DNA of 64,000 bases from Trichomonas vaginalis G3 (Eukaryota > Parabasalia > Trichomonadida > Trichomonadidae): assembly GCF_026262505.1 (NCBI RefSeq), contig NC_067207.1, forward strand, positions 20,366,082-20,430,081, written 5' to 3'. Numbering within the stretch: the first letter of the stretch is position 1; every line of letters begins with the position of its first letter. This document shows, piece by piece, positions 58,618 to 64,000 of the stretch. The notes below the pieces were generated by a model that was not told the origin of the DNA, made no database searches, and was given only the letters and a program-made list of their open reading frames with translations. The translations under genes were made by a program, and so were the position numbers.

Positions 58618-60045
58618 TTAACCAACTCGTATCCAAGCGTGCATTGTTATATAAGGAGGCATATAATCTTTTCCATTACCTGCTGGGTCTGTAATACCAG
58701 CTACAACATGTGTATGATTTCCTGCAGTTCCACAGAAAATACCTGTGCTTGAATCTACTGGGTCAGTTGAAATATCATATCTATGCATTCCCTGTCTATC
58801 CGAACCCGCTGCAAGATTTGTATAACCTCTTTTTGTTATTGAATGTGAATGGTTTCCTTCCACAGATGTTCTTCCACTGAACCTATGCATATGTGAAGGA
58901 AGGTTTTCAATACCTATTTTCTTTGAACCTCCCATCTTCATTGACTGAGTATTAGTGTAGAATGGAAAACTGTCAACTATTTCATACCATCTACCACCAA
59001 ATAAAGTGTTTGGATTTATTGGATTCATAGACGTATAAACAGCTCCTATAGGATATATTAAATCATATATGCTCATAACTCTATAAACATATTCTAAAGA
59101 ACTTATGTCATTAAATACCATTTGGAATGTATCTCCCGGATGAAATGTTGCATTTGTTCCACTTTTATAATGTAATGTTAGTTCAATAGAATTATCCAAG
59201 AAAAATTCAAAAGTATCTGGTTGAAGACCTCTAACAAATTCAAATGGAGTTGCTGGTTCACCATTTATAATTTCTGTTGTAAATGTCATTGTATCTGGTT
59301 TCGAAAATTTCTTTGTTAGTTCTGCATCCACATAAGTTTTGTCGGCTTTCTTATCTAACATTGCTGGTAGTTCATGTGTTTCAAAGTTTCTGACACGACC
59401 TTCAATGTTCATACATTTGTTATTTAAGGAGTTTAGTGTATCTTTTACGCTTGTACTTGGATTTTCTAATGGTGCACTTGAACCAAGGTCAAAGTTCAGT
59501 ATTATGTCGTCTGCTCTAACAGTAGTGAAGGATTTATGTGTATGGTTCTTGTCAGCTTTACTGTCTAATGTAGCTTGAAGTTCATTTATATCGGAGATGT
59601 TGTGTTTATGAGATTTCAAAACTTTGTTCATTGCTTCGAGTTCAACTTTGTCAGCTTTACTTTTAATAGCATCTTCAAACGTTATTTTTGACTTAACTCT
59701 CAAAGTAAATCTTGGTTCAACTAATACACCTTTAACAGAGAAAGTAGAGGCATAAATTTCATCGTTATAACTAAATGCTTCTGGTGCTTTACCCGTGTCA
59801 TACTGTACAGTACAGCTTATGTCATAACCTTTAGCACGAATGTATTTATATCTTCTTTCATTGGGGTCTTCCGTCTTCACTTCTTCAGTTCGTGTTAAAT
59901 ATCCATGGTAGTCCGTTATAATCTGTTCGTCTGAAGTTATATAATGAACGTGGTTTTTATCTGCTTTTTCGGCTAATTTCTCTTCTATGGAGTCGTTATA
60001 GTCAATGCATCCAACCAGATAAAGTTTTAATAGTATCCGAACCAT
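58618..60045 (-). CDS. Fibre protein with tail-collar domain
   Basis: 475 residues. The first 270 residues alternate short beta segments with repeated KADKNHVH/KADKNHTH-type motifs (positions about 30, 130, 165, 235), typical of trimeric fibre shafts. Residues about 330-475 match the phage tail-collar fold: LIYPIGAVYTSMNPINPNTL, FGGRWYEI, LPSHMHRF and NHSHSITK, with clustered histidines. Such proteins bind host surfaces. The N-terminal limit is uncertain, because fibre-like sequence continues upstream to about 60120. Expected location is the virion vertex. Confidence 0.7.
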   Translation of the reverse strand: MVRILLKLYLVGCIDYNDSIEEKLAEKADKNHVHYITSDEQIITDYHGYLTRTEEVKTEDPNERRYKYIRAKGYDISCTVQYDTGKAPEAFSYNDEIYASTFSVKGVLVEPRFTLRVKSKITFEDAIKSKADKVELEAMNKVLKSHKHNISDINELQATLDSKADKNHTHKSFTTVRADDIILNFDLGSSAPLENPSTSVKDTLNSLNNKCMNIEGRVRNFETHELPAMLDKKADKTYVDAELTKKFSKPDTMTFTTEIINGEPATPFEFVRGLQPDTFEFFLDNSIELTLHYKSGTNATFHPGDTFQMVFNDISSLEYVYRVMSIYDLIYPIGAVYTSMNPINPNTLFGGRWYEIVDSFPFYTNTQSMKMGGSKKIGIENLPSHMHRFSGRTSVEGNHSHSITKRGYTNLAAGSDRQGMHRYDISTDPVDSSTGIFCGTAGNHTHVVAGITDPAGNGKDYMPPYITMHAWIRVG

Positions 60046-60120
60046 TTGAAATGAAGTTCAAAGCATTTTTAACGTCATTTAAAGCTTCTTCACCAAGTAC
60101 TGCCCATATCTTTCCGATTT

Positions 60121-60573
60121 TTATTCAGGGTCGAGATAGTCAATGACACATTGTTTCCCTGTTATTCGTGAGATAACATTTTCAAGGTCCTCCTTTGTTA
60201 AAATTATTTGGTTCTTACTTATAAGATTTGTCAAAAGCTTCTTATCGTCTTTGAGTAAAATTGTTTGGTATAACTGAAGAAGGTAATGGTCTACGTTATC
60301 TGAAGGATTTGTTTGAACATTTATGTAAGGATTGCCGTTGGCTTCTCTTGAAAGAATTTGGTCCAGTGGTGGATACTCTAACTTAACATCTGATGTAGCG
60401 TTAGCGTTTGAAGCTGAGTTTAAATTCACGGATTTCAGTTCTGGTTCTTTTTCTTTCAAACACTCTGAACTATAGTTCTTTATGACAATATTGTTTGTCG
60501 TTCGTGAGTCAACATTTGATGTTGGTTCAATTGGAACATTAACGGCACCAGCTAAGATGGATTTGCTTCTCAT
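60121..60573 (-). CDS. 150-residue unknown protein upstream of the fibre gene
   Basis: Starts MRSKSILAGAVNVPIEPTSN. The N-terminal half is polar and asparagine-rich, the C-terminal half helical (QIILTKEDLENVISRITGKQ). It might be a fibre-attachment or virion protein given its neighbour. Divergent from the gene at 60599 with 25 bases between the starts. Looks whole. Confidence 0.45.
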   Translation of the reverse strand: MRSKSILAGAVNVPIEPTSNVDSRTTNNIVIKNYSSECLKEKEPELKSVNLNSASNANATSDVKLEYPPLDQILSREANGNPYINVQTNPSDNVDHYLLQLYQTILLKDDKKLLTNLISKNQIILTKEDLENVISRITGKQCVIDYLDPE

Positions 60574-60598
60574 TTCATATAGAATAAAAACCTTTTAT

Positions 60599-60892
60599 AT
60601 GTATGAAATGAACAATATACTCGACAAGGGTTTGAATGTAAAGCTAACGAATGAAAATATTGTTGAATTCACTGAGACAGGAGCTGTGTATAAAGATGTA
60701 GAACTACTGAACAAAAGAGCTAAGGGAAGAAGCAGGAACATGAACAAAGGGTGGAAGCCTATAAAAATTTATGTCAATGATGGCTCAGGGTTCAAACATA
60801 AAGTATGGCAGAAAGTTATAGAGTTTATGCTCTCAAAGGTGAAAAGCCTTCATTTAAGAACAGCTATTCTAACACATATCCTCAAAAGCTAA
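60599..60892 (+). CDS. 97-residue unknown protein
   Basis: Starts MYEMNNILDKGLNVKLTNEN. Contains RAKGRSRNMNKGWKPIKIYV, a basic patch, and a helical end. No family recognised. It may continue beyond its stop in sequence that is no longer coding. Confidence 0.4.
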   Translation: MYEMNNILDKGLNVKLTNENIVEFTETGAVYKDVELLNKRAKGRSRNMNKGWKPIKIYVNDGSGFKHKVWQKVIEFMLSKVKSLHLRTAILTHILKS

Positions 60893-60999
60893 CGGAATGG
60901 AGAAGTGGATGATATGAATGACAGCAAAAATATTAACAGAAATGGCGACAGAGATGCATGGAATTTGTTTACCATCAGTCAATTGAAGGTTAAACTTTA

Positions 61000-61883
61000 A
61001 AACAATGTTGGTCGTTCCCATGGAATATTTTGACTTTAATGGTAATTAGTCATGATATGAATCTCAAGGTATGAACGAGGAGAGATGAGAGACTTATATG
61101 CTTCCCAAATTTCTTCAAAGGTAATGTTATACCTGACTGTTTCCAAATGAGTTCAATATCATAATAACGTGAGAAACCTTGAAAGATAACGAAGTCAGTT
61201 ATGAGACGTTTTATGTTTAAAGCTAAAAACCCCATGTTTGCATAAGTATTGCTACAGTTAAGTGGTAATGTCTGACTTTAGTAATGATGTTAGCTAATGG
61301 TGAGTCTGGTTTTGACACTAAACCTTTACCAGCGAAGTCGTCGCAAACGAGCAGAGTGTTTGAAGGATATTTTTTTGAAGGGGTATTTTGAAAGTTTGAT
61401 AGAATGTAGTTTTGTCAGTCGTTTCATATCGTAAACTCCTGAGTACTGACGTAAGTGGTGTTTGTCAATAATTCTTTCCATCTCCTCAGAAGTCTTTTGC
61501 ATTCCTGACTGTATAAATTCAACGATGGCATAATATTTCCTCTTACGTCGAATGTAACGTTGAAGAAATTCAATGAGTTCGCTATCTGGAACTTTAACGA
61601 CAGAGGCTTGAACTTTTGACATAAATGTTTTCGCTGTTGAATCCATAGAGTCTGAAGTTGCTGATATAATGATTTGGTCATAGTAAGAGTCGTTTCCTAA
61701 ACGTTCTGTTATGAGTATATGACGAATTAAATTAAATGTCTTACCTGAACCCATCTTTCCACATAGAAATAAACGCATTTGAACAGAACTCATAGTCTTA
61801 CTGAAAGGAAGAATGAGAGAACTGTTGAGCTTTTCACTGCTTTCATTCATGTCTTCATCTACGTCATGTATTAAATGCTTCAT
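61000..61883 (-). pseudogene. FtsK/HerA-type packaging ATPase of element 3
   Basis: Starts MKHLIHDVDEDMNESSEKLN. Walker A LCGKMGSGKTFNLIRHIL lies at residues 37-54 and ATSDSMDSTAKTFM follows. The C-terminal part extends to about 61000 with RLITDFVIFQGFSRYYDIEL. It pumps the element's DNA into the shell. Broken, with about two breaks. Divergent from the second penton-like gene with a shared 16-base promoter (TTTTATCTTCATTAAA). Confidence 0.7.
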
Positions 61884-61899
61884 TTTATCTTCATTAAAA

Positions 61900-62778
61900 A
61901 TGCAAGTCAGAAATATTCAGAACATAGCACCGAGTCTAACTGACAAGAGTATAAAGATATACTATGAACACGTTATGATGAAACCTACCAAAATTCAAGA
62001 AAGTCAGTATACTTATGAATATCCAAGGCACTGGGTAGAGTATGTAGGAGGTGAGAAAGCTATTGAAATCAGACAGGTTCGAAGTATTCCAGCAGGAAGA
62101 ACAATATTATTGAAGAACTTTAATGTTTTGAGGTATAATGATGAAACAAAGAAGCAAGATAGTTTTCCTGTTGCTGTGTATGTGAACCTAGACACAGGAG
62201 ATGACATGAAAGTTTTTAACACAAAGCTTCAAACGGTAGTGAGAGAACAACTGACTGCGGAAGGACATCCATTACCTTCAGAAGTTAGCATAGCATATAA
62301 TTTTGAAACAAACTCAATAGATTTTAAAGTCATCTCTGCAAATAAGTCAGGTTTTACATTTAAGAAGCAGATGTATATTCGAATGAAAACTTCAAAGCTA
62401 TTGCATGGTTAGATAATGACGATTGCTTTAAGAAAATATTTAAATTCAGTGACTCAAAGATGTCAATTGATGACCTTCGTGGAATGTTACCATCGACGTT
62501 TACAGTAGAAGGTTCAGCAGGATTGCTTACAAGATTGTCAATTGGTGGCATTTGGTCTCGTGAGAACTTGTTATAAAATCCAGTATAAGTGAATTTGCTG
62601 AAGAATCTATATTATGTCTTTCAAACTACATGTATTCGCCACCGAAGCATTATAGTATAACAAACTTTGTCAGTAAGTTTAACATAAGACTTGTCGAACC
62701 TTCTTCAATGAAAGATGTTGTGCTACCCAAAGACGGAAAGGATGGACTCATTATTGAGATGATTTTAATAGCATATTA
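61900..62778 (+). pseudogene. Penton-like minor capsid protein 2 of element 3
   Basis: Starts MQVRNIQNIAPSLTDKSIKI. About 290 residues' worth, the same length as its paralogue at 49702-50559, with matching YPRHWVEYVGGEKAIEIRQV and LPKDGKDGLIIEM. Broken, with about two breaks. A second copy of a penton-type gene in one element could make a vertex variant; the decay suggests it is dispensable. Confidence 0.55.
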
Positions 62779-62779
62779 A

Positions 62780-62965
62780 ATGAGCTTGTTCTTGAAGGTC
62801 ATTCATGATGAAATAACTGTTGTAGAAGATGTTAGCAATTGTTCAGACATTTTGAAGCGTATAGATGAGATAAGAAAGAAGTTTATGAAGCCGCAACGCG
62901 GCGAGGACGAAGTCCATGAGAATGTTTATGTTTCATTGACTTTCTCCAGTAACGAACTTTTATGA
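62780..62965 (+). CDS. 61-residue small protein
   Basis: Starts MSLFLKVIHDEITVVEDVSN one base after the preceding stop, so probably co-transcribed with it. Charged and helical. No family recognised. Confidence 0.4.
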   Translation: MSLFLKVIHDEITVVEDVSNCSDILKRIDEIRKKFMKPQRGEDEVHENVYVSLTFSSNELL

Positions 62966-63002
62966 GATAATATTGAAGAGAGATGATTTTAATATGGGGT
63001 AA

Positions 63003-63095
63003 ATGGTAGCTTGGGCAGCTTTAGGCGCAATGGGAACAAAAGCATTAGCATTTGGAGCAAAAGCACTTGGAGCTTATGACGCAGTAAATAAATGA
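63003..63095 (+). CDS. 30-residue hydrophobic peptide
   Basis: Reads MVAWAALGAMGTKALAFGAK and ends AYDAVNK. Alanine/glycine-rich with small residues throughout, like membrane-active or DNA-release peptides of virions. Its stop overlaps the next start (ATGA at 63092), which supports a real, coupled gene. Confidence 0.45.
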   Translation: MVAWAALGAMGTKALAFGAKALGAYDAVNK

Positions 63096-63481
63096 GTGGA
63101 GGAAGGGTTTCGAAGACATTAGATGCAAATAAAGGGAAGATTGGAGGCTGGGTTGCAAAGAAGTTAAGATTAAATAAAATAGGGCTCATAAATAAAGCAT
63201 CCAATTTGGTTGCGACTGAGTCAGAAAATGCTTTAGGAAAGGACGATGAGTTTGCAAAACACGCAAAAGACTTTAATGACCAGATGAAAGGTGAAACAAT
63301 GCATTTAAATAGAGTCGATGGAACTAAAGAAAATGTTTCTTCTCCACCAGTAGTTCTTCCGTATGGTCCCTATGGAATGTATGGAAACCCTTACGAAAGA
63401 CCATTTGACCCATTGACTGGTGGAAGTAACTGGTATCATTACGGACGAAGAGAAAGACAGTCAAGTTGGAGACAGACGTAA
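63092..63481 (+). CDS. 129-residue virion-type protein
   Basis: Starts MSGGRVSKTLDANKGKIGGW, basic at the N terminus, then an amphipathic helix, then a glycine/proline/tyrosine-rich end (PYGPYGMYGNPYERPFDP). It begins by overlapping the preceding stop codon. Likely a minor virion component. No family recognised. It ends just before the right TIR. Confidence 0.5.
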   Translation: MSGGRVSKTLDANKGKIGGWVAKKLRLNKIGLINKASNLVATESENALGKDDEFAKHAKDFNDQMKGETMHLNRVDGTKENVSSPPVVLPYGPYGMYGNPYERPFDPLTGGSNWYHYGRRERQSSWRQT

Positions 63482-63560
63482 AGAAAGCAACTAAAAAGAA
63501 ACCAAGGAAGAGAGTTATAAAGTAATGAATTCAACGGGTGAAAAAAGAGGTGAAAAAAGA

Positions 63561-63574
63561 GGTGAGATTTCACC
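63561..63574. repeat. Hairpin GGTGAGATTTCACC
   Basis: Mirror of the motif at 46513, inside the right TIR, with the same single mismatch. Confidence 0.75.
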
Positions 63575-63672
63575 ACTTCACCTAAATTTATTTTTGCGCT
63601 ATGTTTTCATACGTGTGAGGGTGGTGATATCATTAATTTTTAAATAAATGACAGAACAAAAATATAACATTT

Positions 63673-64000
63673 CTACTCAGCAGGAATGAGACCCTTACTG
63701 ACTATGTATTCGTTTAATGCTTGATGAAAACAATGGTACATATTATCGTATGGGTATACACAACGTCTGTTTCCATCGTCGTCGTATATGTAGAGCTCAA
63801 ATCCAGTCCAACCTTCTTTTGTACAATATGTAGCTTTATTTAAGTATGCATTTATGTAGATAAGGCAATTTTCTTCATCGCTCCAGAAATAATTTTTGTT
63901 CTTTGTTGAAATAGTTTTCGTTCCTCTGCGACCATAAGGAATGTATGCAATGAACTTTGCGTCATAAGGGATTGTAATATATTCAGGGTTTCTTTCATCG
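63673..64000 (-). CDS. 144-residue terminal-repeat protein, second copy (partial)
   Basis: C-terminal 109 residues of the copy equivalent to 45980-46414, ending GLIPAE. The start lies outside the window. Confidence 0.6.
   Translation of the reverse strand, partial: DERNPEYITIPYDAKFIAYIPYGRRGTKTISTKNKNYFWSDEENCLIYINAYLNKATYCTKEGWTGFELYIYDDDGNRRCVYPYDNMYHCFHQALNEYIVSKGLIPAE

Larger units (their letters stand above)
45724..64000. mobile_element. Element 3: Polinton-like element, right end outside the window
   Basis: It begins AGTTAGTAT at 45724, and its left TIR (to about 46572) reappears reversed from about 63503 to the window end; the missing part is about 350 bases, giving a full length near 18.6 kb. 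Genes: capsid, two penton-like proteins, packaging ATPase, integrase, fibre, KilA-N proteins and a primase-helicase. No polymerase B was seen. Many genes are whole; the primase-helicase, ATPase, second penton-like gene and perhaps a few others are broken, with roughly five or six breaks. Young compared with element 2. Confidence 0.85.
63503..64000. repeat. Right terminal inverted repeat of element 3 (partial)
   Basis: Reverse complement of about 46075-46572, continuing beyond the window. Differences from the left copy are few. Confidence 0.85.

Overview
The window looks like a piece of a parabasalid (Trichomonas/Tritrichomonas-like) nuclear genome. This is an inference from the AT-rich, apparently intronless host genes (a small two-repeat Myb protein, a calponin-homology/coiled-coil/actin fusion, a CDC25-like phosphatase) and from the density of Polinton/Maverick-like elements, which dominate such genomes. 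About 48 of the 64 kb is mobile DNA and only about 13 kb (17.7-27.5 kb) is host chromosome.

Layout. (1) 1-14823: element 1, a 14.8-kb palindromic Polinton-derived element. Two inverted arms each carry a terminal small gene, an 80-residue gene, a D5-type superfamily-3 helicase and an HNH endonuclease. Between them lie thousands of bases of 25-bp satellite and 120-bp repeat. No capsid, polymerase or integrase gene is visible. (2) 14824-17686: the remains of a hAT transposase, cut on its left by element 1 and internally by a 1.1-kb insertion (15720-16843) that holds four 250-bp units, each a chain of hairpins. (3) 17687-27511: host DNA with a Myb gene carrying a 376-bp insertion flanked by 10-bp direct repeats, a CH-coiled coil-actin fusion gene with one frameshift, and a decayed CDC25-like gene with its own 0.5-kb insertion. 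(4) about 27543-45723: element 2, a decayed Polinton with capsid, penton-like, helicase, packaging ATPase, HNH and protein-primed polymerase B genes. (5) 45724 to beyond the window end: element 3, a Polinton-like element of about 18.6 kb with TIRs of about 850 bp. It has double-jelly-roll capsid protein, two penton-like paralogues, packaging ATPase, integrase, a tail-collar fibre protein, KilA-N proteins and a primase-D5 helicase, but no visible DNA polymerase B.

How the parts fit. Elements 1 and 3 share the terminal AGTTAGTAT and GTGGCACTGCG motifs, the 80-residue gene, the 25-bp and 120-bp repeats and a relic of the helicase 3' end, so element 1 looks like a non-autonomous palindromic relative of the element 3 lineage. 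Element 3 begins 44 bases upstream of the polymerase start of element 2, so it probably inserted into element 2. All three carry a hairpin family (GGTGAGATCTCACC or GGTTAGATCTAACC), mostly next to gene ends, whose repeated sub-units change together. Replication and regulatory genes of elements 2 and 3 share a GTTAGTTTT motif 39-48 bases before the start codon; capsid-class genes lack it, which suggests two expression classes. Capsid-bearing elements are described as fossils without an inventory of their lesions.
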